In this document: piece by piece, positions 41,482 to 49,627 of the stretch | Layout: each line of letters starts with the position of its first letter | Position numbering within the stretch: the first letter of the stretch is position 1 | Source: Peptococcaceae bacterium | GTDB taxonomy: Bacteria > Bacillota > Peptococcia > Peptococcales > Peptococcaceae | DNA: 57,964 nt | NCBI GenBank assembly: GCA_900756555.1 | Contig: CAAEKP010000051.1 | Coordinates: forward strand, 1 to 57,964 | Reading direction: 5' to 3' | Translations under genes and position numbers: made by a program | The notes under the pieces: generated by a model | What the model was told of the DNA's origin: nothing | The model's input: only the letters and a program-made list of their open reading frames with translations | The model's database searches: none

Positions 41482-42393
41482 ATGTTAAATGATAGTATCA
41501 GGGTATTCCTGACTGTTGTTGAAAAGAAAAGCTTCTCCAAAGCAGCGAAAGCTTTATTTTTAACGCAGCCCGCTGTCAGCTTCCAGATTCAAATGCTGGA
41601 AGAATACTACGGCACCCGTCTGTTTGACCGTGTAAGCCGTAATATCATTCTGACTGATGCCGGTCATCTGTTGCTGAAATACGCCAACGAAATGAATCGG
41701 TTACAGGCAGAGCTGGAACGGGAAATGCAGGATCTGACCAGCAATATTAAAGGGAAACTGAAAATCGGCGCCAGCACCACCATCGGTGAATACATCGCGC
41801 CTTACATTCTGGGGGCATTCAAAAATATGTATCCAGATGTAGAGCTGAGTCTGGAAGTAGCCAACTCAGAAGATATCGAGGCTTCTATTCACGATACCAC
41901 ACTGGATATCGGTTTAATTGAAGGCCCGCTGATTGGCAAGGATTTGGAATCCATTCCATTCCTGACCGATCACCTGCAGTTAGTAACCAGTACAAATCAT
42001 CCATGGGCAAATCTGGACACCATTTCCGTATTTGAATTGGACAAATATCCATTCATTTCCCGGGAAAAAGGTTCCGGCACCCGTGTAGAAATCGAGCAGC
42101 ACTTAAAGAAAGCCGGCTTCTCTGCCAGCAATCTGAACATCATTATGGAATTGGGCAGCTCCTCCGCAATCAAAGCAGCGGTAGAAAGCGATTTGGGTAT
42201 TTCCATTCTGTCGCAGTGGGCTGCACAGGATAGAATCAAAGCTGGTACATTACATGCCATCAACCTGAAAGAAGATGAATTTGCCCGTACCTTCCGCATC
42301 ATCTATCACAAAAAGAAATTCAAAACACAGGCCAGCGAAGAATTTTTACGCTTCCTGAAATCTGATGAAATCGAACAGATTATTCAGCAGTAA
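41482..42393 (+). CDS. LysR-family regulator, tandem copy 2
   Basis: This 303-residue LysR is clearly a paralogue of the preceding gene: the same openings (SIRVFLTVVEKKSFSKAAKAL), the same KIGASTTIGEYIAPYILGAF and IIMELGSSSAIKAAVESDLG blocks, and the same length apart from one short deletion. The two genes are 31 bp apart on one strand and end at a single terminator, so they form one unit. Recent tandem duplication with divergence in the effector domain is the likely origin. The effector and regulon are unknown. Confidence 0.93.
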   Translation: MLNDSIRVFLTVVEKKSFSKAAKALFLTQPAVSFQIQMLEEYYGTRLFDRVSRNIILTDAGHLLLKYANEMNRLQAELEREMQDLTSNIKGKLKIGASTTIGEYIAPYILGAFKNMYPDVELSLEVANSEDIEASIHDTTLDIGLIEGPLIGKDLESIPFLTDHLQLVTSTNHPWANLDTISVFELDKYPFISREKGSGTRVEIEQHLKKAGFSASNLNIIMELGSSSAIKAAVESDLGISILSQWAAQDRIKAGTLHAINLKEDEFARTFRIIYHKKKFKTQASEEFLRFLKSDEIEQIIQQ

Positions 42394-42412
42394 TAAAGCA
42401 TAACCACACAAA

Positions 42413-42472
42413 GGAGTTGCCGCAGCAGCGTCATTTGAGATGACCAACGCTTATTGCGGCGGCTCTTTTTTC
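42413..42472 (+). terminator. Terminator after the LysR pair
   Basis: A long hairpin: GAGTTGCCGCA around 42414-42424 pairs with TTGCGGCGGCTC around 42454-42465, with an inner AGCGTCAT/ATGA..CGCT stem, followed by TTTTTTCTTT. Confidence 0.85.
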
Positions 42473-42554
42473 TTTCTGATTTTATGATTTGAAATAACAT
42501 TTTTGCCGGACAATAAACCACGCTTCAAGCAACACTTCAGAAAAAATATTTCTC

Positions 42555-42614
42555 TTGACCGAATCGGTTATTTTTGCTATGATACAGTTATAGTAATGAT
42601 AACCGATTCGGTTA
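42555..42614 (+). promoter_or_regulatory. tetR-ABC promoter with two palindromic operators
   Basis: TTGACC (42555-42560) and TATGAT (42578-42583) are 17 bp apart. A 13-bp palindrome of form AACCGA-N-TCGGTT occurs at 42601-42613 (perfect) and 42557-42569 (one mismatch). The first overlaps the -35 box and the second lies just past the expected start of transcription, so TetR binding to both would block the operon. Confidence 0.85.
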
Positions 42615-42668
42615 TTTTATTATTTCCCTATCTCACCAAAACAACAAAAATGAAAGAAGATGAAAATC

Positions 42669-43283
42669 ATGGACAAATTTTTGTCTCTGCCGGAAGAAAA
42701 GCAAACTACAATTCGCAACGCCGCGCTGCAATGTTTTGGCAAGTACGGCTACGAAAAAGCCTCTGTCAACGATATTGCCACTGCAGCCCATATTTCCAAA
42801 GCTTCTGTTTTTCAATACTTTGGCAGCAAAAAACAGCTTTACACCTATTTGCTACAATACTGCGGCGATATTGCGGTTCACGCCTTCAATCAGGAAGTGC
42901 TGGACGAACAGGCAGACCTGTTTGAGCGTATCTGGGTGGCCAGCAAAATGAAAACGGCAGCGTTCAGCCAGCAGCCTTATGCATCCCAATTTATAGCCAC
43001 TGCCTGGGCGGAAACAGCGCCGGAGGTTCATGACCTGCTGGAATCGCTGAAAGAATACGCCAACAATTTTCGCAATGACCTGGTGCTGCGGGAGGATGAC
43101 AAGACAAAATTCAAAAATCCTGCCGACGCCCCTCTTGTATTCCAGATGCTGCTGTTGATGGCTGAGGGCTATGCCGCCCGTTATCGTGGCGCCGAATCCT
43201 TCGATTTTGACACAGTGATGCAGGAATTTGAGCAGATAATCACCATGCTGCGCAATAATTTTTACAAGGAGGAATTTCAATGA
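42669..43283 (+). CDS. TetR-family repressor of the adjacent ABC exporter
   Basis: About 204 residues. The N-terminal helix-turn-helix domain reads IRNAALQCFGKYGYEKASVNDIATAA and ISKASVFQYFGSKKQLY; the rest is a helical ligand-binding domain with an aromatic-rich face. It is the first gene of a four-gene operon and its last codons overlap the ATPase start by 4 bp (ATGA). It should repress itself and the exporter until a compound binds. ATG 42660 is an alternative start nine bases upstream, but the AGAAG site fits 42669 better. Confidence 0.92.
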   Translation: MDKFLSLPEEKQTTIRNAALQCFGKYGYEKASVNDIATAAHISKASVFQYFGSKKQLYTYLLQYCGDIAVHAFNQEVLDEQADLFERIWVASKMKTAAFSQQPYASQFIATAWAETAPEVHDLLESLKEYANNFRNDLVLREDDKTKFKNPADAPLVFQMLLLMAEGYAARYRGAESFDFDTVMQEFEQIITMLRNNFYKEEFQ

Positions 43284-44167
43284 GCAACCCGGCAATCGCC
43301 TTTTATAATCTGACCAAATGCTACGGCAAACACCGCGGCGTTGAAAACCTCAGCTTTTCTGTCAATCAGGGTGAAATTTTCGGTTTTATCGGGCCGAACG
43401 GCGCAGGCAAATCCACCGCCATCCGCACCTTAATGGGACTGCTGCGTCCCACCAGCGGCAGCGTTTCTGTGCTGGGCATGGACTGTCAGAGCCAGGCCAG
43501 CCATATTGCCAAAGTGGTAGGCTATCTGCCCAGTGAAAACAGCTATTACCCAAACCTGAACGTGCGGGAACAATTACAGTTCACTGCCGATTTGTACCAG
43601 ATAGACGGCACCGCCCGCATGGAAGAACTGGCTGAGCGGCTTCACTTGGATTTAACCCGCAAAATTACCGACTTATCTCTGGGCAACAAGAAAAAAGTGG
43701 GCATTATCTCCGCTCTGCTGCCCTCACCCAAAGTAATTATTATGGATGAACCCACCAGCGGTCTGGACCCGTTAATGCAGCAGACCTTCTACGATATTTT
43801 AAGAGAAGAAAACAGCCGCGGCGCAACCATCTTCCTCTCCTCTCATGTGCTGAGCGAAGTGCAGAAATTGTGTGACCGCGTGGCCATCTTAAAAGAAGGA
43901 CAGCTGATTGGCGTGCAGTCCATCAGAGAGCTGCGGGAAAGCGGCTACAAAAAAGTGGCGCTCACTGCCAAATCTGCTGTGCCCGCAGACCAGTTTCACT
44001 TACCCGGCGTGGCAGACTACAAAGAAAATGCCGCCCGCACAGAAATTTCTTTTCTGTATAACGGCAACGTAACCACCATTCTGGATAAACTGCGCCAACT
44101 GCCATTGGAAGATGTTTTTCTGGAAGAACCGGATTTAGAAGATATTTTTCTGCACTATTATCTGTGA
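43280..44167 (+). CDS. ABC transporter ATP-binding protein (ABC-2 type exporter)
   Basis: A 295-residue ATPase with Walker A GPNGAGKST, Q-loop in VVGYLPSENSYYP, signature LSLGNKKKVGI, Walker B VIIMDEPTSGLDP and H-loop FLSSHVLSE. The signature has LSLGN in place of the usual LSGGQ, which is common in this CcmA-like subfamily. A C-terminal accessory domain of about 80 residues ends in EEPDLEDIFLHYYL. It powers the two following permeases. The likely cargo is a toxic compound or peptide, given the TetR gene. Confidence 0.93.
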   Translation: MSNPAIAFYNLTKCYGKHRGVENLSFSVNQGEIFGFIGPNGAGKSTAIRTLMGLLRPTSGSVSVLGMDCQSQASHIAKVVGYLPSENSYYPNLNVREQLQFTADLYQIDGTARMEELAERLHLDLTRKITDLSLGNKKKVGIISALLPSPKVIIMDEPTSGLDPLMQQTFYDILREENSRGATIFLSSHVLSEVQKLCDRVAILKEGQLIGVQSIRELRESGYKKVALTAKSAVPADQFHLPGVADYKENAARTEISFLYNGNVTTILDKLRQLPLEDVFLEEPDLEDIFLHYYL

Positions 44168-44180
44168 GGAGGGCTGCATC

Positions 44181-44975
44181 ATGATTTTGTTTGGCTACGA
44201 ATGGAAACGCTACCGCAAATATATATTGGGCTGGGCCGTTGCTGTGGCGCTGTGCATTTTTGGCATGACCCCTCTGTATTACAGCATGATGGAGGGCGCC
44301 TCGTCCGGCACGCTATACCAGACACTGGGCGACAGCGATTTTTTCCGCAGTGTGGGGCTGTCCAGCCAGTATTTAACTTCGCCATTGGGCATTTACGCCT
44401 TTCTCACCAGCTTTTTTCTGATTGCCTCCGGCGTGTTTGGCCTGCACTTTGGCTTATCCATCCACACCAGAGAGTACAGTGAAAAAACAGCCGAATATCT
44501 ATTCACCAAGCCGTGCAGCCGCCGGGAAATTTTCACGGCCAAAATGCTTACCGTGTGCTGTGGCGTACTGCTGGTCAGCACAGCTTATCTGGCTGCCTCG
44601 GCGCTGGCACTCCTGCTGTTTCGCCCTCATATTCCCTGGGGAGAATTTGCGCTGGTTGTCGGCTCCTTTCCGCTGCTTACACTTTTCTTTGCCGCCTTGG
44701 GGCTGCTGCTGGGTACTCTGTGGCCCAACAACCGCTCACCGCTGCTGACGGCAGGAATGCTTATTTTTGTGGAATACTGCATCACCAGTTTTTCCAGAGT
44801 GGCCAGTTTGCCTGCCATCAGCTATCTGTCCCCTTATTCTTATTTTAACGCCGCAGAGATGGCGCAGCTGGGCGGCTACTCAGGCAGCTATCTGCTGTGC
44901 TACGGAATCCTGCTGCTGACATTTTTGCTGCTGGCTTACCGTATCTTTTTACGCAGAAATATTCTATTGCACTAA
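44181..44975 (+). CDS. ABC-2 type permease, subunit 1
   Basis: A 264-residue protein with six membrane segments. The motif EYLFTKPCSRREIFTAKML lies after the second helix and is the coupling loop shared by ABC-2 permeases of the NatB/YhaP-like type. It starts 13 bp after the ATPase gene with a GAGGAGGG site. The same loop in subunit 2 (EYLFTKPVTRGAVVQAKA) shows that the two permeases are related and probably form a heterodimer. Confidence 0.88.
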   Translation: MILFGYEWKRYRKYILGWAVAVALCIFGMTPLYYSMMEGASSGTLYQTLGDSDFFRSVGLSSQYLTSPLGIYAFLTSFFLIASGVFGLHFGLSIHTREYSEKTAEYLFTKPCSRREIFTAKMLTVCCGVLLVSTAYLAASALALLLFRPHIPWGEFALVVGSFPLLTLFFAALGLLLGTLWPNNRSPLLTAGMLIFVEYCITSFSRVASLPAISYLSPYSYFNAAEMAQLGGYSGSYLLCYGILLLTFLLLAYRIFLRRNILLH

Positions 44976-44987
44976 GGAGGACAGATC

Positions 44988-45785
44988 ATGCGGACAAATT
45001 TAAAACCACTTATAAAAAATGAATTACGCCAAAGCAGAAAGACTTTGTTGATCTGGCTGGCACTGCTGATTATGCTCTGCCTGTTCTGCTACTTTGAAAT
45101 GCTTTCTTTAAAAGACAGTCTGGACGAGATGGCCATGATGCTGAATCAGTTTCCGCCCCTGCTGTTAATTCTCTTTGGCGTGCAGGCAGACATCACCACT
45201 CCGCTGGGATGGTACGGCTGCCTTTATTTCTGGATTGGCCTGCTGGCCTTTCCTTACGCAATCTATCTGGGAATTTCCTGTCTGTCCCGTGAGATAAAGC
45301 AAGGCACTGCCGAATATCTGTTCACCAAGCCGGTCACCCGCGGCGCTGTAGTGCAGGCAAAGGCAGCCGCCTCTATCTGCAATCTGCTGGTGTTCACCAC
45401 CGTTTCCGGCCTTTGTATGTATTTCACCATTATCGCGCCTATGGGTGGGCTTTCCTCCACCGCTGCGGCGATTGCCACCATTGCCGGTATGTTCTTTACC
45501 CAGCTGGCGCTGTTTGCCCTGGGACTGTTCCTTGCCAGCGTCATTCCCACACAAAAAACAGCTACCCGCGCCGGCGTACTGCTTATGCTGCTGTTCTACG
45601 GCATCAGCATTGCCGCTCAATACACCGGAATCGGCTGGTTGGATTATCTCACTCCGCTGCGCTACTTTGATGTCTTTCATATCGCGCTGCAAGGCTTCCG
45701 GCTGTCTTATCTGATGCTCACTGCCCTGCTGTTGGCAGGGAGCATCTGGATTGTCACAAAACGCTGGAACAAACGGGAGCTATAA
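44988..45785 (+). CDS. ABC-2 type permease, subunit 2
   Basis: A 265-residue, six-helix membrane protein that starts with a basic cytoplasmic stretch (KPLIKNELRQSRKTLLIW) and carries the coupling loop TAEYLFTKPVTRGAVVQAKA. It follows subunit 1 by 12 bp behind AAGGAGG and is the last gene of the operon. Its partner order and single terminator support a TetR-controlled efflux system. Confidence 0.88.
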   Translation: MRTNLKPLIKNELRQSRKTLLIWLALLIMLCLFCYFEMLSLKDSLDEMAMMLNQFPPLLLILFGVQADITTPLGWYGCLYFWIGLLAFPYAIYLGISCLSREIKQGTAEYLFTKPVTRGAVVQAKAAASICNLLVFTTVSGLCMYFTIIAPMGGLSSTAAAIATIAGMFFTQLALFALGLFLASVIPTQKTATRAGVLLMLLFYGISIAAQYTGIGWLDYLTPLRYFDVFHIALQGFRLSYLMLTALLLAGSIWIVTKRWNKREL

Positions 45786-45803
45786 AAAAACAAAATAATA
45801 AAG

Positions 45804-45862
45804 CAGGCTGTTGCATCCATGTCATTTTGATTAAATTGACGCAAATGCAGCAGCCTGTTTTA
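45804..45862 (+). terminator. Terminator after the ABC operon
   Basis: CAGGCTGTTGCAT (45804-45816) pairs with ATGCAGCAGCCTG (45845-45857) with one mismatch, followed by TTTTATT. It lies about 20 bp past the last permease gene. Confidence 0.8.
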
Positions 45863-45865
45863 TTC

Positions 45866-46551
45866 ACCTTTTTGTATAATATTACGTTTCTTTTTTCTTA
45901 TAATTTTTTATTGCAAATAGCAACGTTATGTCCAAATACAGCACCTTAGGTTCCGGCAGATTCTTTTTTCTCTCGGAAGCGATTCTTTTCGATTTAACAG
46001 TTTGAAATAGTTCTTTATGTAACCCCATGTATTACTTTCAGAGGTAAAACCCGTTAAAACGAAAATTACAGCTTCTGAGCACAATGAAATTGTCACTGTC
46101 GCACTCCATTTTTCAGAAAATTGCTGTGTCAAAGACAATTCTTCCAGCAGGAAATGCCATTGTAAGGTCGATTGCTACGGTTTTGCGTTTGATTTTTTGT
46201 TCTTTGGTTTTCTTTTTTATTTTTCTTTTGTCTTTTTTGCTTTTTTATTTTTTGTTTTTTATATTATTTTGTTATTTATTTATATTCTTGTATGTGGTGA
46301 GTTGCTGGTGACCTGCTGGTGAGTTGCTGGTGAAAATTTTCAAATTTTCCTCCCTCAGTCCGCTTGCAGACAGCGATTCCAGCTGGTGAATTTTCGTGAA
46401 AATATAAAAAGACTACCTATAGTCAATGGCACACTGATTTTTCATAACCGCCACAGCAACTCATTTTTGTTTTTCACACCGTAAATTCCACGCAAATTCA
46501 GTCCAAATTTCATGCAAATCCCAAACAAAAATCTGCGGAAAAGCCCACGAA
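45866..46551. other. AT-rich non-coding stretch with a T tract
   Basis: No convincing gene. A minus-strand frame at 45926-46138 (70 codons) and a second overlapping frame (ending near 45890) both look partly protein-like but lack ribosome sites and family matches. From about 46190 to 46290 the plus strand is almost pure T with scattered G, C and A, a strong strand asymmetry. It ends in an 11-bp tandem repeat (46297-46334). Beyond this, GAAAATTTTC at 46333-46342 and GCTGGTGAATTTTCGTG near 46382 repeat parts of the same words. Confidence 0.5.
46297..46334. repeat. 11-bp tandem repeat, about 3.4 copies
   Basis: GTGAGTTGCTG (46297-46307), GTGACCTGCTG (46308-46318), GTGAGTTGCTG (46319-46329), then GTGAA. 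The second unit differs at two bases. The array starts within 10 bp of the end of the T tract. Confidence 0.85.
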
Positions 46552-46556
46552 ACAAA

Positions 46557-46583
46557 AGCCCTGTTCACAGAGAAACAGAGCTT
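46557..46583 (-). terminator. Terminator after the MATE gene
   Basis: On the minus strand AGCTCTGTT (46582-46574) pairs with AACAGGGCT (46565-46557) through one G-U pair and is followed by TTTGTTT. It lies about 45 bp past the MATE stop codon. Confidence 0.7.
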
Positions 46584-46628
46584 TCTCACCGATGCAATTG
46601 CAGAGGTGGATTGTATAATTATACTACA

Positions 46629-47960
46629 TTAATATTGATATTGTTTCTGATAGCGCAAAAATGTTACTGCGGACAGTGCCAGCGCCATAGCTTCTGCTGC
46701 CGGTGTTGCCAGCCAGATTCCAGTAATGCCCAGCACGAGCGGCAAGGCTATCATGGTGATAACCATAAACACAAAGGAACGGGAGAAGGCCAGCACAGCG
46801 GAAACTAATCCATTGGACAACGCGGTAAACATTCCGCTGATAAAAATATTCCAGCCGATAAACAACAGCGCCAGAGAGCAGAACCGATTGCCGGTCACTG
46901 CCAAAGCGTACACCGGGTTTTCCGGGCTGGCAAATACACTCACCAACGGCTTGGTAATCAGCAGAGAAACCGCTACGGTAGCAACGGAAACCACTGCGAT
47001 CAGCTTCATACTGAGGTCAATCAGCTGATGCAGCTTCTGATGATTCTGCGCGCCGTAATAAAAGCTTATCATGGGCGCCACACCATAAGCATAGCCCATA
47101 TACAGTGAACTGGTAAACATCAGCACATACATAATAATGGTGATGGCTGCCACGCCGTCCTCCCCCACATAATGCAGCATGGTCCAGTTAAACAGCAGGG
47201 TAACAATCCCTGTCACCAGAGAGGTGGCCAGCTCCGAGCAGCCATTGGTAACCGCGCTGCACAATACCCGCCAGCGCAATACCGGTCTGCGGAAATGCAG
47301 CAGATTTTTCTTTTGAAAAAACACCACCATCCCCACCAGTGCCGTTACCATATAGCCAAGCCCAGTGGCAATAGCAGCCCCCGCAATGCCCCAGTGCAGC
47401 AGTGCGATAAACACATAGTCCAGCACAATGTTCAACACGCCGCCCGCCACCGAGCACACCAGCGACAACATGGCCATATCCGCCGCAATCATATACAGCA
47501 TAAAATTATCCATCAGCAGAATCGGCACGGTAAACAGCAGATAACAGCGCAGATAAATCTGACAGTACTGCTGCACCTCTGCCGACACGGCCAATATGTG
47601 CAGCAGGCCATCCAGCAGCACATAACCCAAGCCACACATCACCACACCAACTATAATGTTTACCAGAATCAGGCAGGTAAAATCCTCATGTGCCTCCTGC
47701 TGCCTGCCCGCGCCCATCTTACGCATAATAACCGCACTGCCCCCGGTAGCCAGCATGGTAGAAACCGCCGTCACCAGAGAAATGATAGGCATCGCCAGAT
47801 TAATCGCCGACAACGCCTGCGTACCAATCAGATTAGACACAAACAAACCGTCCACCATAGTGTAAAACGACATAAACACAGTCATCACAATGGTTGGCAC
47901 TGCAAAGCGCAGCACATTTTTTGTGGTAACCGGTTTTTGATATACCAGTTCTTTCTGCAT
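46629..47960 (-). CDS. MATE-family efflux transporter
   Basis: A 443-residue, twelve-helix multidrug/sodium or proton antiporter. The N-lobe has FAVPTIVMTVFMSFYTMVDGLFVSNL split by family-typical polar residues and LATGGSAVIMRKMGAGRQ, close to the MepA-like branch. It would expel cationic drugs or toxins. Its promoter (48013-48043) has the 19-bp spacer of MerR-activated genes, and a merR gene is divergently transcribed from the same region, so this pump is probably switched on by ligand binding to that regulator. Confidence 0.92.
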   Translation of the reverse strand: MQKELVYQKPVTTKNVLRFAVPTIVMTVFMSFYTMVDGLFVSNLIGTQALSAINLAMPIISLVTAVSTMLATGGSAVIMRKMGAGRQQEAHEDFTCLILVNIIVGVVMCGLGYVLLDGLLHILAVSAEVQQYCQIYLRCYLLFTVPILLMDNFMLYMIAADMAMLSLVCSVAGGVLNIVLDYVFIALLHWGIAGAAIATGLGYMVTALVGMVVFFQKKNLLHFRRPVLRWRVLCSAVTNGCSELATSLVTGIVTLLFNWTMLHYVGEDGVAAITIIMYVLMFTSSLYMGYAYGVAPMISFYYGAQNHQKLHQLIDLSMKLIAVVSVATVAVSLLITKPLVSVFASPENPVYALAVTGNRFCSLALLFIGWNIFISGMFTALSNGLVSAVLAFSRSFVFMVITMIALPLVLGITGIWLATPAAEAMALALSAVTFLRYQKQYQY

Positions 47961-48012
47961 AAAAAATTCATCCCTTCCATTCTTTCTCTTGTGTTCTCAG
48001 CTGATATCACGT

Positions 48013-48043
48013 ATCATAAACCATACAGTAACTGTACAGTCAA
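48013..48043 (-). promoter_or_regulatory. MerR-type promoter of the MATE gene (19-bp spacer)
   Basis: On the minus strand TTGACT (48043-48038) and TATGAT (48018-48013) are separated by 19 bp. The spacer contains the dyad TACAGT-A-ACTGTA (48024-48036). An overlong spacer with a central dyad is the known arrangement for activation by MerR-family proteins. Confidence 0.85.
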
Positions 48044-48055
48044 GGGGGAATTTTC

Positions 48056-48877
48056 ATGCCAAATCAAGAAAGTAAAGTATTCACCATTGGACAATTTGCG
48101 GCGCTGCATCACATCAACAAAAAAACATTGATGTGGTACGATGAGATTGGTCTGTTAAAGCCCGCTTTCAAAAAAGAAAACGGGTACCGCTATTACACCT
48201 TCCAGCAAAGCGCACGGCTGGACGCCATTTTAATGCTGCGGGAACTGAAGGTATCCTTGCCGGAAATCCAATCCTTTTTGCAGAACCGTTCCGCCGCCAC
48301 GCTGGAAATCCTGCTGCAGGAAAAAATAGCGGAGCTGGACCACACCATCCAGCACCTGAACACAGTGCGCAGCACACTGCTGCAACGCCAGCAGGATATG
48401 CAGTTTTTACAGCAGCTGGACTTAACGCAAATCACTCTTGTGCAAAAGGAGCCGCAATATTTGATTACCGTGCCCACCGCGGCTGCCACGCCAATTGACG
48501 ACGATATTACCCACATCATTGCCGCCATGAATCAAAACGACCGCTACCATTTGTACGATGCCTCCTACGGCATTATGCAGCCGGCACAGAGCCTGTATGC
48601 CGGGCAATATGACGACTATCGCTATCTGTTTATCCAGCTTCCCGCTGTGCAGCCGCAGCCGGACCTGCACCTGCAGCCCGGCGGACTCTATCTGCGCGCC
48701 TACTGTCAGGGCAATTGGGATAATCTGCCCATCCGTTACCAGCAAATTATGGCTTACGCTCAGCAGCAGAAGCTGGCACTGAGCGGATATTCTTATGAAA
48801 CCGGCATCAACGATCTGGTTGTGGATACGGACGAGGATTATATCACCTGCATTGAAATTCCGGTCGCGCCCCTTTAA
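48056..48877 (+). CDS. MerR-family regulator with effector domain, BmrR-like
   Basis: 273 residues: an N-terminal MerR winged helix (FTIGQFAALHHINKKTLMWYDEIGLLKPAF), a coiled coil (about 80-120, IAELDHTIQHLNTVRSTLL), and a C-terminal domain of about 150 residues of the GyrI-like drug-binding type. BmrR and BltR have this build and activate multidrug pumps on binding cationic drugs. The ATG follows AAGGGGG. The gene is divergent from the MATE gene with only 95 bp between. Confidence 0.92.
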   Translation: MPNQESKVFTIGQFAALHHINKKTLMWYDEIGLLKPAFKKENGYRYYTFQQSARLDAILMLRELKVSLPEIQSFLQNRSAATLEILLQEKIAELDHTIQHLNTVRSTLLQRQQDMQFLQQLDLTQITLVQKEPQYLITVPTAAATPIDDDITHIIAAMNQNDRYHLYDASYGIMQPAQSLYAGQYDDYRYLFIQLPAVQPQPDLHLQPGGLYLRAYCQGNWDNLPIRYQQIMAYAQQQKLALSGYSYETGINDLVVDTDEDYITCIEIPVAPL

Positions 48878-48903
48878 GGCCGACTTTTGCCGCAGAATCA
48901 TTT

Positions 48904-49075
48904 TCATATCATTACGGCGTTTTTAAACTCTCCGCCTGCCGCCTGATAAAAAAACCGCCCGTCCAACAGGTGGTTAATCAGTCCAATCCCCATTAGTGCA
49001 AAGCTGACCATCAACGCACCAAATACAAATGTCATAGCATCAAACGCTTTCGCCTTTGCGCGATTAGAAATTGCA
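48904..49075 (-). pseudogene. Fragment of a small membrane protein
   Basis: The frame encodes about 57 residues (ISNRAKAKAFDAMTFVFGA..., then a hydrophobic stretch LMVSFALMGIGLI). The NRAKAKAFDAMTFVF pattern resembles two- to three-helix membrane proteins often found beside MerR or XRE genes. The upstream part of the frame runs into the terminator of the neighbouring merR gene and has no ribosome site, so this looks like a truncated leftover. Family assignment is weak. Confidence 0.35.
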
Positions 49076-49111
49076 ATATTCGTTCGTCTTTGTAAAAATA
49101 CCAAACAAAAC

Positions 49112-49159
49112 AATAAAAAAATTACGCCTGTTTCCAATCTTTTCAGAGAGGAAACAGGC
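49112..49159 (-). terminator. Terminator after the second merR gene
   Basis: GCCTGTTTCC (49126-49135) pairs perfectly with GGAAACAGGC (49150-49159). Read on the minus strand the 10-bp stem is followed by GTAATTTTTTTATTG. Confidence 0.85.
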
Positions 49160-49170
49160 ATTATTATGTC

Positions 49171-49545
49171 CTAATCATTTTTAGATGTACTGTCTATTTC
49201 TTGTCGATAGAAAGCAATTTTGTTGTCCAGTTTTGTCATGTGTTCCTGTAACTGTTTTATCTGTTCATTGAGGGCTTCTCTATGGGCAATCAGCATTTCC
49301 ATTCGTTCATGTAAAGTGGTGTTTCCCGCCGCCCGCAGTTTTGCATAATGCTGTATTTCTTTAATCGGCATACCTGTATCTTTTAGCCGCTTAATAAACG
49401 CAATCCATGCAAGGTCTTTATCTGAATAACAGCGGCGGTTGCTGGAATTGCGTCCTGGCGCAATTAAACCCTCATGCTCATAATAGCGCAGAGTATGTAT
49501 TCCTAAATTTGTCAGTCTTGAAAATTCGCCTATGGAGTATTCCAA
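49171..49545 (-). CDS. MerR-family regulator, AdhR-like
   Basis: The 124-residue protein has the MerR helix-turn-helix (YSIGEFSRLTNLGIHTLRYYEHEGLIAP) and a dimerisation coiled coil but no ligand domain. This is the size of the AdhR/NmlR branch that senses aldehydes or redox stress. There is no obvious conserved cysteine in the coil region, unlike AdhR of Bacillus, so the signal may differ. It is divergent from the dehydrogenase gene at 49628 and shares the operator at 49571-49584. Confidence 0.9.
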   Translation of the reverse strand: MEYSIGEFSRLTNLGIHTLRYYEHEGLIAPGRNSSNRRCYSDKDLAWIAFIKRLKDTGMPIKEIQHYAKLRAAGNTTLHERMEMLIAHREALNEQIKQLQEHMTKLDNKIAFYRQEIDSTSKND

Positions 49546-49564
49546 AAAATCACTTCCTATCCTC

Positions 49565-49595
49565 TTGACATAGAGTTAACTCTACATTGTATGCT
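49565..49595 (+). promoter_or_regulatory. MerR-type promoter of the dehydrogenase gene
   Basis: TTGACA (49565-49570) and TATGCT (49590-49595) are separated by exactly 19 bp, and the spacer opens with a perfect 14-bp palindrome TAGAGTTAACTCTA (49571-49584). This is the classic MerR activator site. Confidence 0.9.
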
Positions 49596-49627
49596 TGCAT
49601 TATATCAAAAACGAGGAGGTTTTGTAA

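Noticed and set aside
45926..46138. 70-codon minus-strand frame in the T-rich gap
   Set aside because: No ribosome site, an overlapping frame looks equally protein-like, and no family is recognised; treated as non-coding.
47172..48131. 319-codon plus-strand frame opposite the MATE gene
   Set aside because: His/Gln-rich shadow of a membrane protein gene; no start signal and it overlaps the MerR-type promoter.
48904..49161. 85-codon frame beginning at 49161
   Set aside because: Its first codons lie inside the merR terminator hairpin and have no ribosome site; only the downstream part was kept, as a fragment.
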